Shown here piece by piece: positions 46,096 through 55,894 of a DNA stretch of 64,000 nt. The translations under genes were made by a program, and so were the position numbers. The DNA is taken from NCBI GenBank assembly GCA_047967505.1, contig CM106540.1; one strand, given 5' to 3'. The notes under the pieces are model-generated. The model ran no database searches, was not told where the DNA came from, and worked only from the letters and a program-made list of their open reading frames with translations. The stretch comes from Dipteris shenzhenensis (Eukaryota; Polypodiophyta; Polypodiopsida; Gleicheniales). Each line of letters opens with the position of its first letter. Within the stretch, counting starts at the first letter, position 1.

Positions 46096-47750
46096 TATGA
46101 TGCCATTTTCTACCTCTTAAACATGAGGCACAATCCTTTAAGTTAGTGACCAGTAAGTGACTTACCCTTAATTACAAAATCTCGAATGTCAGCACGGCAT
46201 CTTCATTCGGATAGAGGCCCTAGTTTATGGGAATCGACATGGTTAACTTCATGAGAATAAATCAGCTAGGTTATACTATAGATGTTACTCAATTCATTGG
46301 GACTTGGAGGCAGATTGGGACCGTGACTAGCCATGCTGGCTCGTTGACTCAATGAGAAGAAAGATGACTAAACTCAGTAAGGGAGCACAGAGATTTGAGG
46401 ATGACTATCCTAAGCTTTGATACAATGAAACCTCTTAGTGCTCTTGAAAGGGAAGAAGAAAGATTGGCTTGTTAACAATGCGGAAATATTTCTTTACTTT
46501 AGAGATTCATATGAACACAACACACAAATGTACAAGGGCGTGCCTGTTTCATTAGATTAGGACTTAAAATTCTTTTTGAGCTTGTGCAGTAAAGATAGGC
46601 TTTTTGTGGATGCCTCTGTGATGAATTGTCTGCATATGTAGCAAATGAACAAACTTGAAACGGACCCAAGGCCATGTAGAAAACGAGTGAGATGAACTCA
46701 CCTGTCCAGTGTGAGGCAACAAAAATGCTCTCGGTAAAAAATGGATTTCTCCCCAAAAAAGAAGGGAGTAACTGCTCTCCACCTCCAGGAAGAGAATATC
46801 ATTTGGAGGTGTATATGGACAATTTGAGCTTGAAGTGCGAGCTACCAGAGGGTGAATCTTCAAGTGTCAAACAAGAAAGTATGTCATATCTTCCAGCATG
46901 TGTATCTTCAAATGTGATGACCCCTTGTACAAAAGCACTATGTGAAATCTCCTTGGACGGAGTAGTGGCAAGCACCCATATAATTAACTTGTGGGCGAGC
47001 AAAATACACATATATCTAGATAGTTTAAGAACATGCCCAAACTCATCCTCCAAAAACACAACACACTCATAAGGTTGAAAACTGTAAATTCCATCACGCA
47101 TAGTACGGACTAGCTACTATGACTTCCCAGTCCGACATCATCAGCGCCCAATAGTGAGAGTAGACCATAGTATAAGCATAAGCTCTCACACTTACAAATC
47201 CACACACCCACACATACTTGAGCATCCATTTATACAAAGATCTTCATAGCAAGTTTCTGTCAAAACTCTGAGGTGAAGGGCAGACTCAGCCGTAGCAAAG
47301 GCTAAAGGAGAAGGCGAGCAAAATACACATTGATTGCTGGCCATCTAAACAAACAAAGTGGGGATATGGTCCTCCAATGATGTGTCTTTCCAGAAGCTGT
47401 GCTGCAGGGTCTCATGCTGCATTAATGCAGGGCTTAACAGCCCTCACCAACTTAAACACAATAAGGATTCCCTCCCTAGGTGTAGGCACATAATAAACCT
47501 TAAACACATACCCCTGGGCAGGCCTCCTGCCACTTGATGGGTCTCAGGCAGGCACTGCCCTTATTCAACAATCCTATCACTACCCGAGCCAAGATCCTAC
47601 CAATTCTATGAGATTCTGAACCCCTAGAGGACTGCATAGACGATCTTTTATAGCAAGGTTAGGCAGGACATATTTTTTCAGTTAATGCTTTATTAAGACA
47701 AATCACTCTTGTTTTGCAACATCAACGATGAAACTTTTGGTCTAGTGTTA
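46096..47750. other. Mostly unassigned; one coding-like minus-strand frame at 46799-47101
   Basis: The minus-strand frame 47101-46799 (100 codons) contains YECVVFLEDEFGHVLKLSR and ISHSAFVQGVITFEDTHAGR. It has balanced composition and no low-complexity runs, so it may be an old exon. I do not recognise it and see no clear splice pair. The rest of the interval shows nothing supported. Confidence 0.25.
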
Positions 47751-47751
47751 C

Positions 47752-47842
47752 CTCCTGACGGGCAAGAAGTACATGTTCTGCCTCATACTCGACTTGGCCA
47801 AGATCCTGCTGCAGCTTCTACACACCCTCATCCATTCGGCAC
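47752..47842 (-). other. Exon-like segment, coiled-coil coding
   Basis: On the minus strand TTTTGCTAG precedes 47842 and GGAG/GTAACA follows 47752, giving a 91-nt exon-like block. One frame reads CRMDEGV, a TAG, then KLQQDLGQVEYEAEHVLLAR and QE, a heptad-rich helix. Together with HSSIEALQQVAKTEAR at 48262-48187 it resembles a small prefoldin-like coiled-coil protein (the PDRG1 family came to mind). The stop and unmatched exon phases argue for a decayed gene. Tentative. Confidence 0.3.
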
Positions 47843-48186
47843 CTAGCAAAAGTAAGGCATTCAACAATATAGAGATATGACCAATAAGCAAGTACATGCA
47901 GATGAAACTCTTTAACCTTCCATAATGGCAAATCGTTATGACTTCTATAAGTAAAACTCTCAAGGTGAGGCTAGAAAAATACAAAAGCATTGACACATTT
48001 TAAACTTGGCTAGAAATTAATACAAACTCTCTATAACTATATCTATATCTATAGATATACGTTTACATATACATATATATATGTATACGTGTGTGCGCGC
48101 CTGCGTGCATGGTGTAGGTGCAGAGCGAATTCCTGCTGCTATGCCTATAGGCCTCAGTCCCCTTGCTGTGTCCCTACCTAGTGTAC

Positions 48187-48262
48187 CCACAGCCTGTAGC
48201 ATACGTGCCTCAGTCTTGGCGACCTGCTGGAGAGCCTCTATGCTGCTGTGACCTGCAAATCG
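48187..48262 (-). other. Exon-like segment upstream of 47842
   Basis: The minus strand reads GATTTGCAG (acceptor-like) and then HSSIEALQQVAKTEAR, with a possible donor at GCAC/GTATGC (about 48186). Helical and charged, it could be joined to the block at 47842-47752, but the phases do not fit without a further change. Confidence 0.25.
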
Positions 48263-49767
48263 GCCTGTCAGGAGCCCCTTTACTCAGTGAATCCTTCCTT
48301 CTGGATAGGCTCTAACTTTGGTGTTTCCCCTTCACTGTGCGCAGCAATTCCATGTGTCTCCTGCAATTGTGTCTCTCTGCTCACACCAATTCCCTGCGCA
48401 GTGACCTTTTTCCCTCAGATTTGCCGTGCTTTGTGTGGGTTTGTGCGTGTGAGTGAGTTGGCTGCCCAGGTGCCTTTTTTGTCTCGGGTCTGTGTGCATT
48501 CTATTCCACTCTGGGTTACTTCTGTCCCGCTGTCATATACTGCTTTTCTGCCTTGGGGTTTGCTGCTCATTTGTACGTCTCTCAGGGTTTGCTTTCATCT
48601 TGACCCTCTCTCACTACCTTGCTGTTATATACAATAGTTTTTAACGGCTTTCTACTCTGCAACTTTCTGGGTTGGTAGGCCTCTTTAGTCTTACACCTTT
48701 CGGGGTTTATAGGCTCTTATCTCCTCGTAGTTTGCACTTTGGGTGTAACATTCCTTTGCTGTCTACATATCTCAGCTTTTGGACTGTCTACATATTTTGG
48801 GACTGGATAACCCTGTTCATGCCTCTGAAACCAGTTGATTGTTTCCCATTACAAGCGTACCAGAAAGTAAAAATGCCTCATGGAAGCCACTAACCACCTG
48901 AGATACCAAATTGGCCATCCAAGCAAATCAGTATGGCTTTTTGTAATAGATCTACATCCAGCAAAAGAAACCAAGAATGCAATGTGTCTCACCATAATTC
49001 AACAAGTGTATCGCTCTACTCCCCTACCCGCTGAGGATCCAGTGTGTCCCTAAGGATAGGTGGGGATATAGGTGTGCGTCTCTCTCTCTCTCCCTCTCTC
49101 TCTCTCTCTTGCCAAGGCAATTGAAAATGAGCCTACTGTAAAGGGCATATAGTTCAACCTGGCCATTGAAGGAAAGAGCAAAGAACATGAACATGTACGT
49201 AACATATATGCACTTATAGAGCCGTAATGCGCTCAGAGAGATACAATGTATTTCAGGAGGTAGAACATGCTCTGATGAATGGAGATAGTACTCTAACGAC
49301 CAAAAAGCGAGTAAATAAGTCTGATTAAGAAGCAAAACTGAGGGGATTACTTTCTCAGGAGTCAGGAAACATCTAATCGCTTTCGCAGAACCAAGGGGAT
49401 TACTTTCTCGGGACACATTTAATTGCGTAAACGCCATAGAAACGGGCTTACCTAGGCGGAAATCTCGAGAGGAAACTCCACAAACTGGTGAGGAGCTGAG
49501 CGAAATTGGTAACTCGACAAACAAACAATGAAACTCGAGAGAAGCTTTGCTGAATGTGCGCCCAGTTCGTTCTCCAATACATTCACAAAAAACATTTTTG
49601 TCAACAAATCACAAAACTAGAGGTTTCAAATTTTGAAGGTTTTCCCTGAGAATTTGCTGATTTTAACTAAATTGTCTAAAATTTTGCAGATTTTACAAAA
49701 TTGAGGAAATATTTTTTACGGGTGAAAATGAAAATGTTGCGGGTTCATATCGTTTCTCCCTCCTTGG
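48263..49767. other. No gene seen; CT-rich tracts
   Basis: 48270-48800 is T/C-rich on the plus strand. A (CT)n run lies at 49079-49110. The longest open frames here, including minus 49524-49024, are low-complexity and unconvincing. Confidence 0.5.
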
Positions 49768-49769
49768 CT

Positions 49770-49815
<46 letters not shown>
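49768..49815. repeat. (CT)n microsatellite before the kinesin fragment
   Basis: About 22 CT units with one TAT interruption, ending 22 bases before the ATG at 49837. CT-rich tracts are common in plant 5' leaders, which fits its position. Confidence 0.9.
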
Positions 49816-49836
49816 GTCCTCTCGCATTGACAGATT

Positions 49837-50290
49837 ATGGATCCTTTCCCTACTCCCCCTCGCTCTGATTTGCCCCACCATACAGGCTTTCTGATGCCCC
49901 CCACCCCCAAGCTTCTCTCTCACACCGCCTCACTATTCACCCCCCTCTACTTCTACCCCGCCATTGCGTTCTTTGGACCATCCTATCAAAGTGGTGGATC
50001 GTGGACATGAGCAACCTGACGGCTCGGACAAGGCTTTTGCACTTCACGCAGGTGCATGAGAAGAGGCACACTGTCAAAGTGAGAACAGAGCAAGGCCATC
50101 GTGAGTTTGGTCTAGATGGGGTCTCTCTTGCAAGGAGCAAAGATCTGCAGGATTTCTACAAGAAGTACGTGGAGAGCCGAATTGAATCTGTTAAGCTAGG
50201 AAGTAGATGCACTATAATGATGTTTGGACCAATAGGGGCGGGAAAGACTCATACGATCTTTGGATCGGCGTGTGGTGCAAAATTTTGAAG
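49837..50290 (+). pseudogene. KIN-10-type kinesin, 5' part of the motor domain, frameshifted
   Basis: ATG at 49837 gives MDPFPTPPRSDLPHHTGF, a Pro-rich head. A +1 shift near 49920 gives a Ser/Pro linker and LDHPIKVVDRGHEQPDGSDK, the first motor strand. A second shift near 50035 leads to LHFTQVHEKRHTVKVRTEQG and DFYKKYVESRIESVKLGSR, then CTIMMFGPIGAGKTHTIFGS with the nucleotide-binding P-loop GPIGAGKTH at 50226-50252. The K-Y-V-E-S-R-I...C-T-I-M-M wording is that of plant KIN-10 (PAKRP2-like) kinesins, which work on phragmoplast microtubules. Homology stops at about 50265, where a donor-like GC/GTGTGG could lie. The rest of the motor is not seen downstream. Two frameshifts suggest a pseudogene; sequencing error is the alternative. 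Confidence 0.7.
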
Positions 50291-51849
50291 CATCTTCCCA
50301 AATACCTCAAACAATTTTGACACTAGAGCCACCATGGAAGCCCACATCATTCTGTCGACAATCTGGAATTTCTCGATGATCTAGAGAAGCCTGCTGGCTC
50401 TAATACCTACGCACATCCCTGAAGAGGATGACTATACACATCCGAATCTCCAACCCACCTCTTTTGATATCTCGCCTTGCATGTTTTCTTCATTCAAATT
50501 GATGCTCATGAGTCATGCTACTCGACTCCCCTTCTTGGCTGTGTCGATCATTCTTGACTCTAAATCAGGCAAGCTTCGCCACTACAGACATCATGAACGT
50601 CCTTAGCAGAGAGATATTTTGTTTGTGGAAGGGTCAAGCATACATAATATCAACTCTTTGCCTTAGATTAATGTTGCACCATTTTCCCAAGAGCCTTAGA
50701 TTTGGTTCAGCTTGAACGTTTTGGTTGTGTGGAATAAGTTAATACAACGAGGAGGATCAACGACTTGGTATTTTCCACTTGATCAGCTTTTCACACTTCG
50801 GCAGAGCAACAAAAGAGGCCGCATACATGTCAACAAAGCAACAAATATAAGGACATCAGACCCCACCTGTCTACACACGAGGATGGTGGATGGTGCGATG
50901 GTGGTAATGAAGGAAACCCTTGAAGCACCCGTAGAGGTTAATAATTTGTAGATATCGGAGCAGAGGAGGAGGATAGATTTGAGTCCTGCAAGATAGCAAG
51001 GGCTTTTCGATCCTTGCCTTGCAACTGTGTTGACACTAACTTCAACACAAAACCGGGCTTGGCTCGAAATCTCTCCAATTGCTTTGCAGAAATAATGTTA
51101 TTGATCTAAGGTCGTCTCCTAACCTGTTCGAGACGAGTCATTCTACTCTTTGTATATAGTTTGCAGGTTTTCTGTCAACACTGCCAGGCACCGCTGCTAA
51201 CACACCTCCATAGTCACCACCTCAAAGTGCATTTAAGGGAGATTTCACAAACTGGCACCAGACATTGGACCATGGGCCCTACATGTCCAACGACGGTGGC
51301 TAAGGGGGAGCTTGCGCTTAAGCACTTTCACAAACAGCGCCGAACAAACATATAAATTTAGCTATATCAGTAAATGAGAAGTGGCCAAGGCAAATTCTCT
51401 AATTTTTTTTGGTCAGCCCTGGCCAAGAAAAATCCTTTGCCCAAACTTTATTGGGATGCCACATAAGCACGCCCGTGCCCATTTGTGAAACCATTTGAGG
51501 GCGGACAATTGAAATGGTAGCATGCTATTTGCGGATATCATTTTTGATAGGACGTCCATGCTAGTGTGTGAATCCTACCTAATGTTTTGAAGAAGAAATC
51601 CCCACCCAAGCCCTTGGAGCTGGGAGTCTTGGCAGCCCAAGTTTGGCATGCTGCATGATTTTAGTGGCCAATTGGGCCTTCCCATGTGGTGAAACGTCCC
51701 TGCAATTTTGGCCAGCATGTGGGTAAGCTGGCAGTGTGTAAAGAGCCTTAGAGAGTGGAAGGTGAAAACTTAAACTTATGTAGGTTTTAAGAGCCAAGTG
51801 GCTTAGTTAGAGAGAGGAAGGTGAAAACTTAAACTTCTTGAAGGTCTTA
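50291..51849. other. No supported gene downstream of the kinesin fragment
   Basis: Short frames only. A stretch at 50830-50960 (TSDPTCLHTRMVDGAMVVMK) looks somewhat coding, but I cannot assign it. It could be a later kinesin exon or unrelated. Confidence 0.4.
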
Positions 51850-52112
51850 AGGGCTGTTCTGCAAATTGGCGAGGATGCAATGACCACCAATGGATATGCC
51901 CACTTGGTCCTGCAAGGCTTCACACCTATCTGCCCAGCCGGAGTAAAAGAATGACATGGAATCCAAGTCATGCCCCGACAAGGCAAAGATTTCGGGCAAC
52001 CTCAATGCGCTGCCTAAAAAAGCCTCTGCACAATTCGATCCCATCACATTGCGAGCCAGGACTTGAACCTAGGACCCTCCACTTGCAAGTCTAATAGCTT
52101 TACCATCCCTTT
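51850..52112 (-). mobile_element. tRNA-derived SINE
   Basis: The minus strand carries an A-box-like GGATGGTAAAGCTATTA (complement of 52091-52107) and a clear B box, GGTTCAAGTCC (complement of 52059-52069), about 25 bases further on. About 200 bases of tRNA-unrelated body follow. This is the pol III head of a plant SINE. A tRNA gene is excluded because no acceptor stem or anticodon arm can be folded around the boxes. The 3' end (about 51850) is approximate; no poly-A or target duplication is sure. Confidence 0.6.
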
Positions 52113-52845
52113 TGGTGTAAGACATAGGCAACATTTATTACTCAAGCGTCCACCTGCATGTGAATAGGGACGCAAACGGATGGGGTAGTTTTCTCCAAAT
52201 GGAAGCCGGACATGCATTTTGGGGCTCGCACCCATCCACAAACAGATGTGAAACCACCCTAAGTAACAATATGTTTGTCTATAATCTATAAAGGATGGAG
52301 AACTTTTGTTGCTTTTATGATGCCATAGGTAAAGTTAATATGTCTGTGTTTTCCATGAAACAACTTAATATACACAAACAAGCATGAAGCTTTAGAATCC
52401 TCAAGTATAAGTAATAGATACTTGGTAATCATAATTATCATAGTGAACCACCTTTTTTGTGGGAGACCTTCTCACTATCATTGTGATGATGAAAGTATCA
52501 GACATGGACTATATTTTGTTTTGTTGAAGAGTATAAAGTGAGCAAGCTCTTAATAATCACATGATGTTATTATTGGTGTGTTCATCCATATCTTTTCTCT
52601 ACAAGAGATTGTACTTTAGTTGATGTAATATTTAGCTGGGTGTTGCTAATTGTCACCCACACGAAGCTAATTTGGGTTTTGTTAAACATCAGCTGTCAGA
52701 AAGTTACAAGGAGTTAGTTCACCTTTTGTTTGCGGTTTTTTGTAGAGCTATAAATAAACATGATTTCATATGCAACTTACTTACCATCCAAGTGGTGATG
52801 GAAAAGATGTTGAAGGTAAGGTTCTACAAAGCATACTAAACTCTA
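52113..52845. other. No gene seen between SINE and Helentron
   Basis: AT-rich sequence. The left part may contain the 3' end of the Helentron downstream of its endonuclease, but I could not fix a terminal hairpin. Confidence 0.4.
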
Positions 52846-52849
52846 GAAT

Positions 52850-53160
52850 CTAGTTGTCAAGCATGAATTTTCGTAGTATCGAGTTTTTCAGATACTTAAA
52901 TGAAGGCATGTGTGATGGCATTTTGTAACATAGCATAACCGCATCATGATCTGACCAATAGATAGATATGTTATTGGTAATTGATTCTGATACTAGTGCA
53001 TTTGTCCATATGTGATCTAAAAGTGATTTGTGAACTGTTGTTGGTAAGTTGTTTACTAGCACTAGGTGATTTGTAGACATTAACCAGTGTAGCATTCTTT
53101 GTTCTTTATATCTTTTAAACATATTGATATTAAAGTCACCAAGGATGAATGATGGGAAAG
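52850..53160 (-). pseudogene. Helentron AP-type endonuclease domain
   Basis: PSFILGDFNINMFKRYKEQR at 53158-53100 carries the GDFN motif of the endonuclease/exonuclease/phosphatase fold. LLDHIWTNA (about 53025) and IYWSDHDAVMLCYK (about 52955-52915) supply the later Asp/His motifs. The N-terminal third, with the first catalytic Asn and Glu, is only faint upstream. The domain sits after the helicase on the same strand, as in Helentrons, not with a reverse transcriptase as in LINEs. The frame is open for 90 codons (53122-52850), then ends at TAG. Confidence 0.75.
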
Positions 53161-53599
53161 TAGTGGGTATTGATTTTACTTTATCGTTGAGTGCTTGTAT
53201 TACTAGATGGCAAATGATATGTTGCTATGATATCTATTAGCCTACAATGTTGCTTTGATAATGTCATAATCAGCTATTGTTTGTGTTAAAATATATTCAC
53301 TATCATGTAGAAGTATGATTGCATATTTGCTAGGAGCTATTATGGATTTATATTTGTTGTTTTGCTAGTTAAGTATGTTGTTAGTTGTTGTGTGTTGACT
53401 TTTGTCAAACAAATAATACGACTATATTCTATACATCAATGGGCTTTAAATCTGTTGCATATGCTGATAAAGAATGACTGTTTAATGTCATTCTATTATG
53501 GTGGGTTTCTTGTAAATCTTATATTTGTAAGATTGAAAATTGCATGAGCATGCTGTTAATAGAGCCATTTACATTCTCATTCTACGGTGTTATCTACTT

Positions 53600-54245
53600 G
53601 GAAGTTTGAAGTTGTCAACAGCGATAGTAGATATAAGTATTCTTTTGATCGTATATGTGAAAGTGCAATGTATGTCAGACCATGTTTATTAACATTTAAT
53701 GGATAGAAATATACTTTTTCTAGAGTTTGACCCTTATGAACGATGTATTGTATGAGCTACAGCACATTGTATTGGAAATTGCTTTCTTGTTACTTTATTT
53801 ATGTTGTGGTGCCCTATTTGTATTTCTTTTGAGATAGGAAAGATGCATATCCAATTATGTTGTATTTCATTTGTATATAAGCTTGTATTTAGAGCTCGTG
53901 TAGCTAGGCCCACACGTAGTTGGAGGAACTGTATCCAAATGATTGGATTATTGATGTCTATTATTGTTGCACCACAGAAGTAGCCATCCACTCCATTGAC
54001 TAGTCCATCTGTTGTATCATAATTACCTGCAGATAGTTCTACTAACATTGATGGCTTTAGTTTGAGTGTTGTGTATAAACAACTGTTTTTTTTGGATTAT
54101 TTGGTAGTATTATGTTTGTTTTGGAACGAGTGTCATAAAAGTCTTTTGCTTTAAAAATGTAAATTTCACTTGCTGTTTTTTGAAAAATGAAATTATTGTG
54201 TTGCTTTGTAGCCTTTTGGGTATAGAATAAGTGTAGTATTATCAA
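53600..54245 (-). pseudogene. Helentron helicase, C-terminal part
   Basis: 54245-54057 has LILYPKGYKATQHNNFIFQ-like codons across a stop, then IYIFKAKDFYD. In another frame (54048-53734) come MLVELSAGNYDTTDGLVNGV, NPIIWIQFLQLRVGLATRAL and RKQFPIQCAVAHTIHRS. The last is the final helicase motif of the PIF1 family (A-x-T-I-H-K/R-S-Q-G); the Gln is replaced by a stop. Decayed remnants of the H-G-L-T-Y-x-A-L-S-R segment follow to about 53600. No Walker A or DEAD-like box is present upstream, so the ATPase core has been lost. Confidence 0.75.
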
Positions 54246-54732
54246 GTCATCGGTAAAAAATTTGGCGTTGTTCTAGGTTTAGTTGTCGTATTTGCTTGTA
54301 GTATTCATCTAAGCATAGAGAAACTCCTTTTGGTGTCAGCAAGTGGTATGGTTGAATGTTTTGTTTGCAATTGTTGTTATCTTCTTTGTAAGTCAAGCTA
54401 TATAATTCAATGTTTGAAGAATTTGTTAACTATACACTATCTCCAGGAAGCTTGAAAGTAGTCGAGATTGTGAAATTATCGTTATCTTTGGATAATTGTT
54501 CAGCAATTTCTTCAAGGTTATTCCAACAATATCCATCATTATTGCTATAAGCATGTGTGTATTTCTTTGTAGCATTTATTATATCACCAATGTGGAGCTC
54601 TTCCCATGTTGTACATGAAGATTTTAAATTTTATTTTTTTTCTTGAAAAGGTATATGTAGTAAGATCATCTCTCTATAGTAGTTTTCAAAATCACGATGT
54701 TTATTGTATTTTAAGCACGATTTTGTGGAGGT

Positions 54733-54900
54733 GTTGTGTTAATCAATTGAAATGTTTTGAAGGCATGTCGCAATGGTAATGACAATATCAAGAAAACTTC
54801 TTGTTGACCAGACAATTGGTGCATATTTAGCAAGGCTGATCCAAGTTGTTTGATACATGTGGAAGCATCATTGTGCACGCGCTTACACTTTTATATAATA
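54733..54900 (-). repeat. Helentron internal direct repeat, copy B
   Basis: About 80-85% like 55725-55893. It encodes, through frameshifts, the segment after the tyrosine motif (CIKQLGSALLNMH, LILSLPLRHAFKTF), which is its expected position in a Helentron. Confidence 0.75.
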
Positions 54901-54929
54901 GTATTAAATGTTGTTGTTATTATATTATT

Positions 54930-55757
54930 ACATTTTGTGAGGTAGGATGTACAATATGATGTAGTTGCATATGGTTCTAAAATACATTGAGTGTGCATAT
55001 TTTATTTCCATAGATTTATAAGCTGTGGTGCAAAAGGATTAATACACATGTTTGCTAGATTGTGTTTTAAAAATACTCTTGGATGTTTTAATGTTGTGGA
55101 AATTGAACATTTATATGTATCTTCAACCAAGTGTAAAGCAAACAAAAAATCTTCGAATATCTTGATCTTTATTTCTTCAATGTATGCTTCCAAGCATTCA
55201 AATATTTCTTTTTCTTTTTCTACGTGTTTTTGAGCTACATTTTCATTGGGCACTAGAATTAGAGTTTCTTTCATCGGTGGTTGAGGGAAATTGAATCTGC
55301 TTTTTGTTTTTGTTATTTTCCTACATGTATGTGTGTGATAGTGGGTTTGTATATTTTGTATTTCTTCATCAATAAGTTCTGTACCACATGAAATGTATTT
55401 ATCATCATTTGATTGATCGTATATGGGTGCATTTTTTATCCATAATAAATCATGCTCATGTTCACGTCCATGTGATTAGAATTCTATCATGAAGAAAAAA
55501 ACTGCAACTTCACTGTATATGTGTTGTGTGTGCTTTAAAAGTTCTCAAAGTGAAGTAGTTTTGTGAGAGTAGTAACGTGCACATGTGACAGGGTCTTCTC
55601 TGATTAATTTATGCAAGTTAGCTTTGCTAGTGTCTGGGATGTTATTGTACTTTGCTAGTATTTCTAAAGCTTGCTGCAGAGGTTTCCAATGGTGTTCTCT
55701 GTAGTGAATGTTACGAATAATGTGCTGTGTTAATATATTGGAATATTTTGGAGGCAT
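54930..55757 (-). pseudogene. Helentron Rep: HUH nuclease with tyrosine motif
   Basis: A single minus-strand frame, with stops near 55545, 55473 and 55002, carries ANLHKLIREDPVTCARYY (about 55615-55560) and then REHEHDLLWIKNAPIYD. The two His of the metal-binding HUH motif are at 55460-55458 and 55454-55452. Next come DKYISCGTEL, a His/Cys segment (IQTHYHTHTCRK) and SRFNFPQPPMKETLILVP (about 55310-55255). TLKHPRVFLKHNLANMC follows. The tyrosine region, ILEPYATTSYCTSYLTK, lies at about 54985-54930. In active elements these residues nick DNA and hold its 5' end during rolling-circle replication. The usual G-x-x-H-x-H is R-E-H-E-H here; otherwise the key residues survive. Confidence 0.75.
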
Positions 55758-55893
55758 GTTGCAATGGTAATGATAATATCAAGAAAACTGCTTGTTGATC
55801 AGAAATTTGTTGCATATTTAGCAAGGATGATCCAAGTTGTTTGATAAGTATGGAAGCATCATTGAGTTTGCACTTACACTTTTCGTTAGACAT
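55725..55893 (-). repeat. Helentron internal direct repeat, copy A
   Basis: This encodes ILIKQLGSSLLNMQQISDQQ, then AVFLILSLPLQHASKIFQYI. It lies upstream of the HUH region although its natural place is downstream of the tyrosine motif. It therefore marks a rearrangement or the edge of a second Helentron copy. Confidence 0.75.
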
Positions 55894-55894
55894 A

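Larger units (their letters stand above)
52850..55893 (-). mobile_element. Helentron (Helitron2-type rolling-circle transposon), decayed
   Basis: On the minus strand a Rep domain (55757-54740), the C-terminal part of a PIF1-like helicase (54245-53600) and an AP-type endonuclease (53160-52850) occur in the order of a Helentron polyprotein. The helicase core motifs (Walker A and B) are missing, so about 1 kb or more is deleted between 54300 and 54250. Many stops and frame changes. Terminal hairpins and the insertion site could not be placed. Helentrons are best known from animals and fungi, and the C-terminal endonuclease separates them from the common plant Helitrons. Confidence 0.75.

Noticed and set aside
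46499-46863. Minus-strand frames of 85-99 codons
   Set aside because: Overlapping frames with unremarkable composition; no domain or splice signal.
49024-49524. 166-codon minus-strand open frame
   Set aside because: It contains an Arg-Glu run from a CT microsatellite and no recognisable domain; antisense noise.
49693-49923. Minus-strand frames with RERERE runs
   Set aside because: They read through the (CT)n tract antisense to the kinesin 5' end.
52040-52112. Functional tRNA gene
   Set aside because: Only the A and B boxes are present; no acceptor stem, anticodon arm or terminator can be placed, and a SINE body follows.
52850-53160. LINE endonuclease
   Set aside because: No reverse transcriptase follows; the upstream helicase and Rep on the same strand fit a Helentron better.
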